Of a DNA stretch of 64,000 bases, positions 24,723 to 36,387 are shown one piece after another. Both the position numbers and the translations under genes were made by a program. Below the pieces are notes generated by a model, which worked only from the letters and a program-made list of their open reading frames with translations, did no database searches and was not told the origin of the DNA. The stretch's first letter is position 1, and each line of letters opens with the position of its first letter. Location: the NCBI RefSeq assembly GCF_000005505.3, contig NC_016132.3, positions 22,000,501 through 22,064,500 of the forward strand, given 5' to 3'. The DNA is from Brachypodium distachyon. Its lineage: Eukaryota > Streptophyta > Magnoliopsida > Poales > Poaceae.

Positions 24723-25510
24723 GGGCGGCGGTGGATTCGGCTCAGGTCAGTGCAGCCGCCTCATCCAAGCGCCTCCAAATCGACGACGAGCACGAAGGAA
24801 TCGACACGGGCACACGGAAAGGGGGATTTTGAGAGAGGTGGTGGGGCGAGGAACTGAGAGGGGAGATGAGGCGAGTCTGAGCGAGAAAAGGCTGCTATTG
24901 CTTGCGTTGCCTTTGTGCGTGGGGTGGGTGGTGAGGTGTAAAACGGCTGCCTTTTTCTTTCTTAATAATTAAGAGAGGGTAAGAAATTGGGAGGTACAAG
25001 CTGGCAAAGGGAAATGGAGACGGGAGAAGGTCCTCTTCTTGCAGATTACTCCTTGGATTTTGCAGAAACGACTCATGGGTACACACGGGCAACATGCTAG
25101 TCCTCCTATATTTTTTTCTACACGAGTACTAAATGTCAAGAAACCCCCATCGTTGTTGCCTCAACTTCACTTTACCATAAATTTTAGAACAAAATTCACA
25201 TAACCCCCTCTAGAGGCTGCTTGGGCTGTGCCGACTATGCAATCAAAGCATCAAAATTTTCAATTTTGAACCCAAAATTTGAAGTTTCTATAAATTCTAA
25301 AAAACATAAATGCTCTCCTTGTTGCATGGCTAAAGTTTCAGTTAATTTTGACCAAGGTTGAAGAGATGATGACTAATTGATTTCAAATCCCATGTATGCC
25401 ATGTTTTTCGGTGATTTTTTTTATCCTACTTTATGTCTCATGTCATGTCTTGTATGTTTGCCTTGCCTTGTTGCAATTGGCCGGGTGTCTAATTCTCGTC
25501 TTACCTTTAT
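24723..25510. other. Upstream region of the PAT gene, no gene seen
   Basis: The first 250 bases upstream of the PAT start are purine-rich on the plus strand, consistent with a 5' UTR and promoter of the minus-strand gene. Beyond that nothing was recognised. Confidence 0.35.
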
Positions 25511-25514
25511 GTTG

Positions 25515-25775
25515 CGCTATGTCGCGCAGCTGTCTTGCCTTTGTCCTCCATCGTGTAGTTGTCTTGCCTTTATCTGTGGTGCAGCTGTTCGTCGTGCAGT
25601 TGTCTTGCCTTTATCTGTCGCACAACTGTCCAACATTTATGTCATGTGGCTGTCTTGCCTCTATCTGTCACGCAGCAGTCTTGCCTTTATCCGTCGCACA
25701 ATTGTTCGGCATTTATGGTCCACAGTTATCATCCCACCTATATGTCACCACAATTGTCTGTCATGTCTTGTGTTA
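25515..25775. repeat. Degenerate minisatellite, about 26-bp period
   Basis: Diverged repeats are built on TGTCTTGCCTTTATCTGTCG followed by a CA-rich linker (CGCACAACTGTC-like). The array keeps open frames on the plus strand (SCLAFIC-type repeats), which explains the long ORFs 25377-26048 and 25396-25863; I do not regard these as genes. Confidence 0.6.
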
Positions 25776-25884
25776 TCATCTTGTCATGTGTCTCAAAATT
25801 GCCTTGCTTATGTATTTGTACAACCAAAAACAATGCACTCATGGCATTACTATTATGAGGTAATGACCTTGCGCATAGATGAAT

Positions 25885-26722
25885 TTGGTAGGTGCGAGCA
25901 TTTTCACACAAAAACTTGTAAAACTCGAATTAGCCATCCATCAACTTCGCAAGTAGGAACGGATAAGTACAAAAGCCGATTTGGGAGACAAATCGCACCA
26001 CTATGGAATGACACACTTAGGGATTGGGTGTACAATCACAACACCTGAGTTCAAATCCTCATGGATGCGAATTTAGATTCCTATTATACTGTAGGGGTCT
26101 GCCTTACAGTTTCATATATAAAAAAAGGGTCGCATAATTCATCATAACCTCCTACGTCTCTCAAACTTTAGCTCCCCACTCCCCTGACGATTTCCCCACT
26201 ACCCGTGGATCCATAATCGACCCCAAATAACCTTAAGTTTTTCCACAAATGCTCTTATCATCCCACACACAAAAAAACCTATCTTGCGGGTATGATGTCA
26301 CTTGGAGGACACCTTAGAGGCTTCAATATCTCCCGCATACGCACATTCTTCGCCGTCCAACTCGTGAATACAACACAAAGCAGGACGTAGGGTGTTACAC
26401 CTTCGGGTGGCCCGAACCTGGGTAAACTCACTGTCTACGCTTCGTGTCATTGGTCACGCCGGCAATCGCCGGAGCGATCCCCTTCGCCCTCCACCGAACC
26501 AAAAAGGGGGTGTCCAACATCCCCGGTGTCGGAGTTTCGGGCTCCGACATCTGGCGCGCCAGTCCGATCTCCACCACCACCGCATTCGCTTCTCTCGCGC
26601 CTATGCACTTTTGTACTAATTTGCTCCCGCTTATCAAGTTGGTGGATGCCCAATTTAGGTTTTACAAGTTTTGTATGAAAATGCTCGCACCTGACAAGTT
26701 CTTGTATGTGCAGCATTATCAC
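25885..26722. mobile_element. Inverted-repeat (foldback or MULE-like) element
   Basis: A segment of about 100 bases from GGTGCGAGCATTTTC (about 25890) is repeated in inverse orientation ending at about 26694 (GAAAATGCTCGCACC). Both arms include ACTTGTAAAACT-type and GTACAAAAG sequences. The interior has no intact protein; part of it (TCGGGCTCCGACATCTGGCG near 26540) resembles the leader of plant LTR elements. No target duplication was found, so the class is uncertain. Confidence 0.5.
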
Positions 26723-26814
26723 CTTTTACATTTAAGGTAGTATAATAAAAGGAAAGTAGAGTACAGAATTGACGAAATGATAGTCACCGAAATATATCAA
26801 CGCTAAATCTAGTA

Positions 26815-26937
26815 CTCCCTCCGTCCAACAAAAGATGTCTCAAGTTTGTCAAAATTTGGATGTATCTAGACATGACTTAGTGTATAGATGCATTCAAATT
26901 TAGTCAAAGTTGAGACATCTTTTGTTGGACGGAGGAA
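26815..26937. mobile_element. Stowaway MITE (123 bp), hairpin family copy 1
   Basis: CTCCCTCCGTCCAACAAAAG and its inverse frame a near-complete palindrome flanked by TA. The internal half order is inverted relative to the copies at 40477, 61209 and 61997. Confidence 0.85.
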
Positions 26938-27117
26938 TATTAAATATCTCGCAACAAAACCCAACGATGGGAATAGACTATTATTTTTATGCTCAGTTCA
27001 AATATATTACATTTTGAATGTTACATCTAATAAAATAATATAAAAACAGTGTCAGAGGCTTCCCCTCGTGAGGATGCCATGTCTCACATGGTGTTGTGTA
27101 GGAGGCATGCCGGCGCA
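26938..27117. other. Short intergenic stretch before the copia nest
   Basis: No feature was recognised. It ends at the CACCT target duplication. Confidence 0.3.
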
Positions 27118-27751
27118 CACCTTGAAAGATCGATATGGTCGACTAGAGCAAGAGGGGAGGGGGGGGGGTGAATAGGCGACAAACAAATTTTAACTTTTTC
27201 GTTTTCTTTTCTTGAAAGATACAAACACTTAATCCTAAGGCCAACTAAATTATCTAAAGTGAATGCAATCCTAGAATGAAGTGCAATAGCCGAAGCAACA
27301 AGATGAACAATATAACTTGCAAACATGTAAAGGGGTGAAAATGATACCACACGAGAGACGAAGATTTTCTCCGGAGTTCCACAAAGGTAGAGACACCACA
27401 AATGCTCACTCTATTATCCTCTCACAACACCACAAAGGCGAGGTGAGCTCCACTAAGTGGCTTGCTTGAGGGCGAACGCCGAACCCTTACAAACTTGATC
27501 GGGACACCACTCCACAACTCAATTGTAGGCTCCCAATCCAATCCTTGAGCTCATCAATACCAAGTATGAGCACGGGGCGACCGCTTCCGTCTAGGGTTCC
27601 CAAAAACCCAAGAGAAATGAAATACACAAAACAACAAGGGGATTCAACCTTTTGACTTGGTGAAACCCAAGATCAAGATCTTCTCCTCCAATCATCAAAG
27701 AATCAGGAGTGGGAAAGCACTAGGGAGGGAGATCTTGGAGATTTAATCTAT

Positions 27752-28282
27752 GAGTAAAATACACCACTAGTCCATAAACTCGGCAAAAATGAACACTTTA
27801 GTCCACGAACTCAAAAAACACACACTTAAACCCCTAAACTGGGACAACAGTGTCGCTTTAGTCCAAAAACGGTTCGGTGAGGCATAAACACGCCACATGG
27901 CCGCCATGTCGGCTTCAGCGACCCCTTCACCGTCGTCCTCTCGTCATAATTGAGCATTGTGGACTTGAAAGCAACTTTAGGCGAGACGGCGACGGCAACG
28001 GCGTGGTTCTCAAGGCCCCAGGATCCCTGTCTGGGCGCAGCCGCCTAGGGCGGCTCGGGCATGGTGATTTTGCCAAAAAAAACTAAGAAAATCGGGTAGC
28101 AGCCCGAGGTCCTGGCCGAGGCCGGCGTGGCGGCCACATGGCGCGTTTAAGCCTCGCCGAACTGTTTTTGGACTGAAGTGACACAGTAGTCCCAGTTCAG
28201 GGGTTTAAGTGTGCGTTTTCTGAGTTCGTGGATCAGAGTGCTCATTTTTGCCGAGTTCATGGACTAGTGGTGTATTTTACTC
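27752..28282. mobile_element. Mutator-like (MULE-type) non-autonomous element, 531 bp
   Basis: It begins GAGTAAAATACACCACTAGT and ends with the inverse, and the inverted arms stay similar for about 150 bases. The 9-base target duplication TTAATCTAT is exact (27743-27751 and 28283-28291), which is diagnostic of Mutator-type insertion. The centre (about 27910-28130) is GC-rich and may be captured sequence. It has no transposase. Confidence 0.9.
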
Positions 28283-28864
28283 TTAATCTATTTTGTTCTT
28301 GGAGTGAGAGAGGGGATTTTTCCTTGCTGGAATCGGGCAAAAGACCCATTGGGGATGAAGGGGTATTTATATGGGGTCCTCAAAATCGAGCCGATGTGCA
28401 CTGGATGCTCAAAGGCGGAACTTTGGAAAACAACCGGAACTTCCGGCCGACCGGAAGTTCTTCCTCACAGCCGAAACTTGCGCTATTTCCCTGAGGGGTA
28501 ACCGAGAGCACCGAATGTACACCCGGAAGTTCAGGAATGAATTTCTGAGTTTTGTTTCTTCTCTCTCATTTTAGGTAGGATTTTTATTGGGTGCAAAACA
28601 TGAGTTTGTGTACGTGAAATTGATTCACCCATTACCTACCCTTGTGGATTCCCTCTTAATTGTACGGATGTCCTACGACTCAAATCAAAACGAAAAGGTC
28701 GCTAACACCGCTACGCTTCTTTCCTTTTAGAGAGTCCATGCATCGTATTGTGCCAATCTTATAATCTCTGAAATACTTAGCACACGATTAGGTATTGTGC
28801 CAATCCTTTTATAATCTCTGAAATACTTAGCACACGATTAGATAACACAATATGTTGTCATCAC

Positions 28865-30126
28865 TGAAAGATCAGTATGGTCGACTAGGGGGGGTGAATA
28901 GGAGACTAACAAATTTTAGCTTTTCCTTTTTTTTTCTTGAAAGATACAAACACTTAATCTTAGGGTTTACTAGATTCTCTAAAGTGAATGCAACCCTAGA
29001 ATGAAATGGAATAGCCGAAGCAACAATAGATAGCAAGTATGTAAGGGGAAAATAATACCACACGTGGAGACGAAGATTTCATCGGAGTTCCACCTATTGG
29101 GATCGGTGTACGTCTCCGTTTGGAGGAGTGCTCTACCACAAAGGTAGAGACGCCACGAAGGCTCACTCTATTCTCCAACTCACCATACCACAGAGGTGGG
29201 ATGAGCTCTCACAACACCACAAAGGTGAGGTGAGTTCCACTAATGGCTTCCTTGAGGGCGAACGCCGAACCCTTACAAACTTGACCGGGGAAAACTCCAC
29301 AACTCAATTGGAGGCTCCCAATCCAAGCCCCGAGTTCCTCACACACCAAGGGAGAGCTCGAGGTGACCGCTTCCGTTTAGAGTTCCCAACAACCCAAGAG
29401 AAACAAAATCCACAAAGAAAACAAGGAGAATCAACTTTTGACTTGGTGAAACCCTAGAACAAGATCTTCTCCTCCAATCCTCAAAGAATCAAGAGTTATG
29501 AGTGGCTAGGGAGGGAGATCTTGGAGATTTTAGCTTGAGGTGAGTTGAGGTGTTCTTGTCTGCTTGCTCGGTCAACTGGCTCGTTAGGGACGAGGGGTAT
29601 ATAAGTGGGTTCCCAAAAGTCGAGCCGTTAGGCATAGGTCGGGGTAGGCCGGAACTTCCGCTGAATAGCCGGAACTTCCGGCTGACCGGAAGTTCCGAAT
29701 ATTCACCGGAAGTTCTACATATTCCTCCGGGACTAACAGAGAGCACCCGGAGGTTCGTGCGGAAGTTCACCCAGAACTTCCGCCGCCTGGAAACCTGAGA
29801 TGCCAGAAACACACTCTGAAAAATGTTTTCTTCTCACACCTTTTTGGGTAGGCTTTTTAGTGGGTGCAATTTGGTGTAGATGTGTACGTGAAATTGATTC
29901 ACCCGTTACCTTCCCTTGTGAATCCCCTCTTAATAGTACGGATGTCCTGCGACTCAAATCAACCGAAAAAGCCGCTAAACACCACTACACTTCTTTCCTT
30001 TTTGAGAGTCCACAATTCATCTTGTGTCGAGTTCTTTATAAACCTTGAAATGCTTAGCACAAGATTAGATAACAAAACACGTTGTCATCACCACCAAAAC
30101 CACTTAGGAGAGAAATGCCCTTTCAA
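28865..30126 (-). repeat. 3' LTR of the inner copia element (1262 bp)
   Basis: TGAAAG...CTTTCA ends. On the minus strand it is preceded directly by a purine-rich tract (AAAAAAGGGGAGAT at about 30127-30141), the expected plus-strand primer site, so this is the 3' LTR of a minus-oriented element. It contains a cluster of CCGGAAGTTCCGG-like palindromes at 29645-29770. Confidence 0.85.
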
Positions 30127-30849
30127 TCTCCCCTTTTTTGGTGAATTATGACAACACAAAGATTTGCATAAAGAATAATCAATTAAGACTTGATGCATGG
30201 AATATAAAATATAGACGGGTTCCCCCTAGTTGTATGCACTAATTTGATTTGCTTGACATGCAAAGTGCACATACACTAGGATCAACACTCCCCCTAGATT
30301 TTATAAACCAATAACTCATTTGCAAAGGATTAAAGGTATTTCACTAAAAGCTCTACAAGGATATGTAGGATTCATTCATAAAGAAGATATAGATCATACC
30401 TCCACAAGGCATAACAATTTTGAATGAACCCTACAATGACTTATCCAACAAGATATCGAGCAATGCTTCCAAGAAGCATAAAGGATTAGATAAGTCAAAC
30501 CAATTGAAAATATACCTTTTGCAATGAGATCTTGTGATGGAGCACATATCTATGCACAAAAACATCACATCTCCACACAAGATTAGTAAAACTTAGGATA
30601 AGCATTAAAGTCATATCTGAAACAAATAATCCATCACACAAAGCGTAAAGCTAGCTATTACATCACACAAAGTTATCAAGTTTTACCCAAACCACGAATT
30701 TAAAATAGTTCAACAAACTAGATAAGTATCCCCGAGGCCCTAAACCATGCAAATCCCCGAGGCCCTAAACTCTCCCTCACAACTACACTCTTCCCCTTTC
30801 GCATCAAGACACCAAAAAGGAAAGAATCATCCCAAGAGAGAAATAAACA

Positions 30850-32418
30850 AATCACTCGGAGAAATCATCATCAGTGTCTTCTTCCTCATCCTCTTCTTCA
30901 CTACCCTCGGCAGCAGGCACTTCATCTTCATCATCATCCTCATCTTCTTCATCACCACGCACCGGAGAGGGAAGATGACCATCATTGCGGTTCCAATCTT
31001 CATGGGTGCTCCTCCAACTCTCAAAGTTCTCAACATCGGACACAGGATAGCTAGGCAAGCCCATGTTGTTCATGATGCGCTTGACGACGAAGAATGCGAT
31101 GATTAACTTGCTCAACCTTGTACAACTTCCTCTCATTAGATTGTTGCATGCAAAATATCTTCCTTAGCATGCCTTCCAACCACCTTGCTTGGTAGAACCA
31201 CGAGTGTGAGAGGATGGTCCCAAACCCAAATCTGAAGGAATATCCTCATCCTCCTCAATCTCAACCGGGGCTTGAAAGTTGTTTCGAGGTGGTGGAAGAT
31301 GTCTCTTCTTCTTCAGCTGCTTGAAAGGGTCAACCACAAACGCTAGATCATGCATGAGAGGTGCCTTGGCAAGAATGAGCTTCATGATGTACGGGGCATA
31401 GGGAGGCACTCTCCTATGGAGAATAGCAAAATAGAGTTCATGCCACAAGTAGTCCATCATATCCAACGGTGTATCTCCATTCTTCCTCCTATGTGTTTCC
31501 AACATGAGATTGACACCAAAACCATGTATCTCATCCGAGTTATCTGTCTTGCAAGCTATGGTTTCATCTGTAGATGCGTTGCAAGATGTCATAGGTGGGC
31601 TTCAGAAATTTGGTCCCTCCAAGAGTAACTCTTCCTTCCATGTAAAGTGGCTTCAACACCTTCTTGCCCGCAGCGTCATTGTCATGGGGGCGAAAACCAG
31701 AAGGAGTGCAATGACCAGCATTCTCATACCCAAGGAGGCTCGCAAACTCGGCCCATGTGGCAGTGCAAAAGTGGCTCCTCGACATCCATGAAACTCTGCG
31801 AATGTTCTGGTCATCTAGATCTTCTTGGAACACCGTGACATAAAACTGAGTCACAAGAGTCTCATCATAAGGTTGATTGAAGGTCATGATAGGAAGCAAA
31901 TTGAGTTTCTCACAAATAGATAGTGCTTCTCCAAAGTACTTCTTGTCGGCTTGCATAGCTTCAACATTGATAGAGCATTGAGGAACAACTTTGGTCTTGG
32001 GAGGCAAATATATCTCTTCAAAGATACGAATCTAAAAGTTGGTATGGAAGTGATGGTTGTTATCCTTGAGATCTGAATCAGGGTCCTTCAAATAAGGATT
32101 AATGAACCTCTCATCCACAAACACTTGCTCGGGCCAATGCTTGATAGGAAACTTGCTGGGCTAAGCTTTGGAAGTCGACTTTCAGCGAGAGGACTTGGAC
32201 TTGGCGAGGTCTAGCTGCTCACGCTCATGTTCTTTCATCACAATCTCTGCCTTCTTCTTGGTTTTAAGCTTCTTGGGAGAAGGAGGAATGATCGGATCCT
32301 TGCCCCTGTCTTGACGAGAACTAGTACCCCCTATGAACAGAAAGTTCCGGTGGGGTTCCGGTACCCCGAAACTTCCGCCCAACCTCCGGACCAGGTCCGC
32401 AACGCTACTGGAATCCAT
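30850..32418 (-). pseudogene. Accessory ORF of the copia element, 'putative plant transposon protein'-like
   Basis: Minus-strand frames 31564-32007 and 31164-31592, with weaker pieces at 32182-32418 and 30852-31136, read in order. They give an N-terminal MDSSSVADLVRRLG segment, then ETLVTQFYVTVFQ, WMSRSHFCTATWAEFASLLG, TPSGFRPH, DILQRIYR, DTPLDMMDYLWHELYFAI and VPPYAPYIMKLI, then an acidic tail. The QFY...W...FA.LLG and the YLWHEL...YAPYIMKL blocks resemble the family annotated in grasses as putative plant transposon protein (remembered, not searched). Stops and frame changes separate the pieces. Its place between pol and the 3' LTR is where some copia lineages (SIRE/Maximus type) keep an extra ORF; its function is unknown. 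Confidence 0.55.
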
Positions 32419-33258
32419 TGTAGATTTCCGGAAGTTGAGCCGGAACAGGGCCGGAACTTCCGGTCACTCGGAACTTCCGGTGACCAGAACTCGCAGTGCA
32501 TAACGGTTAGATTTTGGTGAGTCCAAATAGATACCCCTTCGTCCCCAACGGGTTTCTTGCCCGAGCACGAAGCAAAGAACAGCCCCCTCTCTCCCAAGAA
32601 CTCCCTAAACTTCATTCTACTAGATCTCCCTCCATAAAGCTTCCCCCTTGTTGATTTTTTGAGGATTGGAGGAGAATACCTAGATCTAGGGTTTCACCAA
32701 GTCACAAAGTTGATTCTCCTTGTTTCTCTTGTGCATTTCACTTTTCTTGGGCATTTGGGAGCCCTAGACGGAAGTGGTTGCTTTGAGCTCTTCCTTGGGG
32801 GATTGTGGAGCTTGAGGATTGGATTGGGAGCCTCCAATTGAGTTGTGGATCTAGCCCCGGTCAAGTTTGTAAAGGTTCGGTCTTCGCCTTCAAGAAAGCC
32901 ATTAGTGGAGCTCACTCACCTTTGTGGTGCCGTGAGAGGAGAATGGAGTGAGTCTTTATGACGTCTCTACCTTTGTGGTAGAGCACTCCTCCAAACGGAG
33001 ACGTACACCTAGCCCAATCGGTGGAACTCCGATGAAATCTTCGTCTCTCGTGTGGTATCCATTCTTACCCTTTAAATTCTTGTTATTTAGTTCCTTCGGC
33101 TATTGCACTTCATCCTAGAGTTGCATTACCTTTAGAGAATTTAGTAAATCCTAGGTTAAGTGTTTGTATCTTTCTAGAAAAGAAAAAGAAAATGATTAAA
33201 ATTTGTTAGTCGCCTATTCACCCCCTCCCCCCCTCTAGCCGACCATACCGATCTTTCA
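32335..33258 (+). repeat. Inverted, 5'-truncated LTR fragment of the same copia family
   Basis: Compared with the LTR at 28865-30126 this fragment runs the opposite way. It carries the GAGGATTGGAGGAGAA, GGTTTCACCAAGTCAC and GTGGTAGAGCACTCCTCC segments in the plus strand and ends ACCATACCGATCTTTCA at 33258. It abuts the middle of the RT sequence. It probably remains from a plus-oriented copy that inserted into RT and then lost most of its length. Confidence 0.65.
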
Positions 33259-36010
33259 AAATTGAGGGTCCTCAAACCCCGGTGGTTGTTTAACATATAC
33301 CAACTCATTTAGTGGACCATTTAGAAATGCACTTTTCACATCCATTTGTTGTAAAGTAATGTTATGATGCAATGCATATGCAAGGAAGATACGAATAGAT
33401 TCAAGGCGAGCAACAGGAGCGAAAGTTTCACCGTAGTTAATACCCTGGACTTGGGAGAAACCTTAAGCCACCAATCTTGCCTTGTTCCTTGTCACTTGTC
33501 CAAGTGCATCTTGCTTGTTCTTGAATATCCATTTGGTGCGAATGACATTCTTGCAATCTTTTGGTCTTTCTACCAATGACCAAACTCTATTGCGCTCGAA
33601 GTTATTCAACTCTTCATGCATGGCATTAAGCCAATCCGGATCCTCGAGTGCTTCTTGTACCTTTTGGGGCTCAACACAAGAGACAAAAGCATGATGTTCA
33701 CAAAAGTTAGCTAATTGTCTACGAGTAGTTACCCCTTTCCTCACACTTCCTAGGACATTGTCCAAGGTATGTTCTTGACGTTGAAGTCGTGAGGCAATCT
33801 TCATGGCCCGACGTTCCATAGCTTCTTGAGATAAATCTTGAGGCTCAATGAAAGAACATCTTGAAGATATTGATCTTGGACATCATTTGGTGAAGAATCA
33901 CCAACATCAACATTTGCTTGAACTTGTCCTTGATCAACTTATTCATCGACATGAGGGACTTGTTCTTGTTCTTGGCTAGCTTGTGGATCTTGTGAAGATG
34001 AGGGCTCCACTTGAGTAGAGCATTGTCCTTCTCCTTTTTCCATACGGGGATCCTCAACGGGCATAATTTGACCTATGCCGATTCTTCATACGGCTTGGGG
34101 AGGAATTCATCATCTACATCCACAACATTAACTTGCTCCACATGGGAGACATTATTCTCATCAAACTCAACATTACAAGATTCTTCAACACATCCGGTGG
34201 ATTTGTTGTAGACTCTATAAGTGTGGGAGTTTGATGCATAGCCAACAAATATGCACTCATAAGTTTTAGGCTCAAATTTAGATAAACGAACACATTTCTT
34301 AAGCACGAAACACTTACAACCGAATACCCAAAAGTACTTGAGGTTGGGCTTGCGTCCCGTGAGAATTTCATAAGGTGTCTTGTTCAATATCTTGCGGAGA
34401 TAGAGACGATTAGTAGCATGGCACGCGGTGTTGATAGCTTCGGCCCAAAAGTTGTATGGAGACTTGAACTCTAACATTTTACTTGCCGCATCCATGAGAG
34501 TTCTATTCTTTCTCTCCGCTACACCATTTTTTGAGGGGTATACGCAGCGGAATATTGTCTTTTGATACCCTCATCACTCAAAAACTCAATCAAGGTGTAA
34601 TTCTTGAACTCGTAGCCATTATCACTCCTAATTGCCATGATCTTTGCATTGTATTGGTGTTGGGCTTCATTGGAAGTCGATGACGGTTTGTTGGGTCTCA
34701 CTCTTGTGCTTGAAGAAATATACCCAAGTGTACCTAGAATAGTCATCAACAATAATTAAACAATATTTCTTACCACCAAGATTATCATATGTAGGAGGAC
34801 TGAAGAGATCCATATGAAGGAGCTCCAAAGGCCTCGTTGAAGTGATAATTGTCTTGTGGTGATGTGCCTTCTCATGTAACTTCCTTTCAATACAAGCACT
34901 ACACACACGATCTTTATTAAATGAAACATTGGTTAGTCCTAACACATGCTCACCTTTGAAGAGGCTTTGCAAAGATCTCATATTGACATGGGCTAGCCGG
35001 CGATGCCATAGCCAACCCACATCAATTTTAGCCATTAGACATGTTTCTTCTCTAGTGGGTTTCTTACCGAAATCTACCACATAGAGACCTTGTTCCACAT
35101 ATCCAACAAAGGCTACTTTAAGAGTCTTGCTCCACAAAAGGGTCACACTAGTTGTGCCAAAGAAGGAATAAAAACCCATATGTGCAAGTTGAAGTACCGA
35201 AAGTAAATTGTATGAAAGGGACTCAACAAGCATGACATTCTCAATGGATGTATCCGAAGAGATGACAACTTTGCCTAGTCCCAATACCGTTGATTGTGAA
35301 AAATCTCCAAATGTAACTTGCTTGAACCTTAATGTACTCATTTTGGCGTCCACAAGCAATTCTTTGCTCCCGGTCATATGATTAGTGCATCCACTATCCA
35401 CTATCCATGAAGATCCACCCGAAGCAATCTACTACAAGTTCAAGCTTTGGTTTTAGGTACCCATCTTTGAATGGGTCCTTTAGCATTAGCAACAAGGGTC
35501 TTAGGAACCCAAATAGACCAATGAACATATTCATAAGGAGAACTAACAAATTTGGCATAAACGTGCCCATCATTAGTACGACAAAGAACATATGAGGGAT
35601 TGAATTCCCCGACACTATTATCATAGGTGGCCTTGCCACCCTTCTTGTTTTTTGGCTTCTTCTTGGCTGCCTCCCCTTTCTTCACAAAATAAGCATTAGT
35701 GTGCGGAGGTGCCTTGGCCTTCTTCTTGTTGTTGCTCTTCTCATTGGGGTTGTACCCAATTCTCTCCAATCCAAAAGCTTTCTATGATCATTCAAAAGAT
35801 CATGAAGGTTCTTCTCCCCTTGGAAGCAAGTGGGTAGGCCCTTTTCAAGTTGAGCCTTCAACCTAGCATTCTCCTCAATCATAGATGTATGCTTAAAACA
35901 AGGATTAGTTGAAGCATTTTTATCATTAGAAATTAATTCCTTAACAAGAGAATATAGAAGATGATCACAAGACTCTTTGAGAGACTTGTACTCACTTGTC
36001 AAGGACTTGC
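33259..36010 (-). pseudogene. Ty1/copia gag-pol remnant: gag tail, protease, integrase and partial RT
   Basis: Minus-strand domains in order are: a gag C-terminal coiled segment (ENARLKAQLEKGLPTC, about 35860); the aspartic protease site region (MDSGCTNHMTG, 35401); the GAG pre-integrase (LWHRRLAHVNMRSLQSL, about 35000); the integrase core (LELLHMDLFSP; DDYSRYTWVYFF; then IRSDNGYEF, with DDE positions partly visible); the integrase C-terminal YECIFVGYAS; and RT start (WLNAMHEELNNFERNRVW, TKWIFKNK). The RT continues to the KQPPGFED segment and is then cut off at 33259. At least one in-frame stop and several frameshifts are present. The reverse-transcriptase YVDD and RNase H regions are absent. 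Confidence 0.9.
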
Positions 36011-36014
36011 GATC

Positions 36015-36387
36015 CTTTCCAAGTTTGGGACGAAGGGGTATATAAGTGGGTTCCCAAAAATCGAGCCGTTAGGCACAGGTCGAGGTAGGCCGGAACTTCC
36101 GCTGAATTTAGCCGGAAGTTCCGAATATTCACCGGAAGTTCCGCATATTCCCCCAGGACTAACAGAGAGCACCCAGAGGTTCGGATCCCCTCTTAATAGT
36201 ACGGATGTCCTACGATTCAAATCAACCGAAAAAGCCGCTAAACACCACTACGCTTCTTTCCTTTTTGAGGGTCCACAATTCATCTTGTGTCGAGTTCTTT
36301 ATAAACCCTGAAATCTTAGCACAAGATTAGATAACAAAACACGTTGTCATCACCACCAAAACTACTTAGGAGAGAAATGCCCTTTCA
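36015..36387 (-). repeat. Truncated 5' LTR of the inner copia element
   Basis: Matches the outer part of the 28865-30126 LTR (TATATAAGTGGGTTCCCAAA, then the palindrome cluster, then the GAAATGCCCTTTCA end). It lacks the inner portion, which is replaced by a direct join to gag sequence near 36010, and lacks an internal stretch of about 150 bases near 36182. Confidence 0.8.

Larger units (their letters stand above)
28865..36387 (-). mobile_element. Ty1/copia retrotransposon (inner, about 7.5 kb), rearranged
   Basis: It starts TGAAAGATCAG and ends GCCCTTTCA, with the exact target duplication ATCAC (28860-28864 and 36388-36392), and is inserted near one end of the outer LTR. On the minus strand the order is: truncated 5' LTR (about 36015-36387), gag tail and pol (about 33259-36010), an inverted LTR fragment, an accessory ORF, a polypurine tract, and a full 3' LTR (28865-30126). 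The gag N-terminus, the second half of RT and the RNase H are missing. It is non-functional. Confidence 0.85.
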
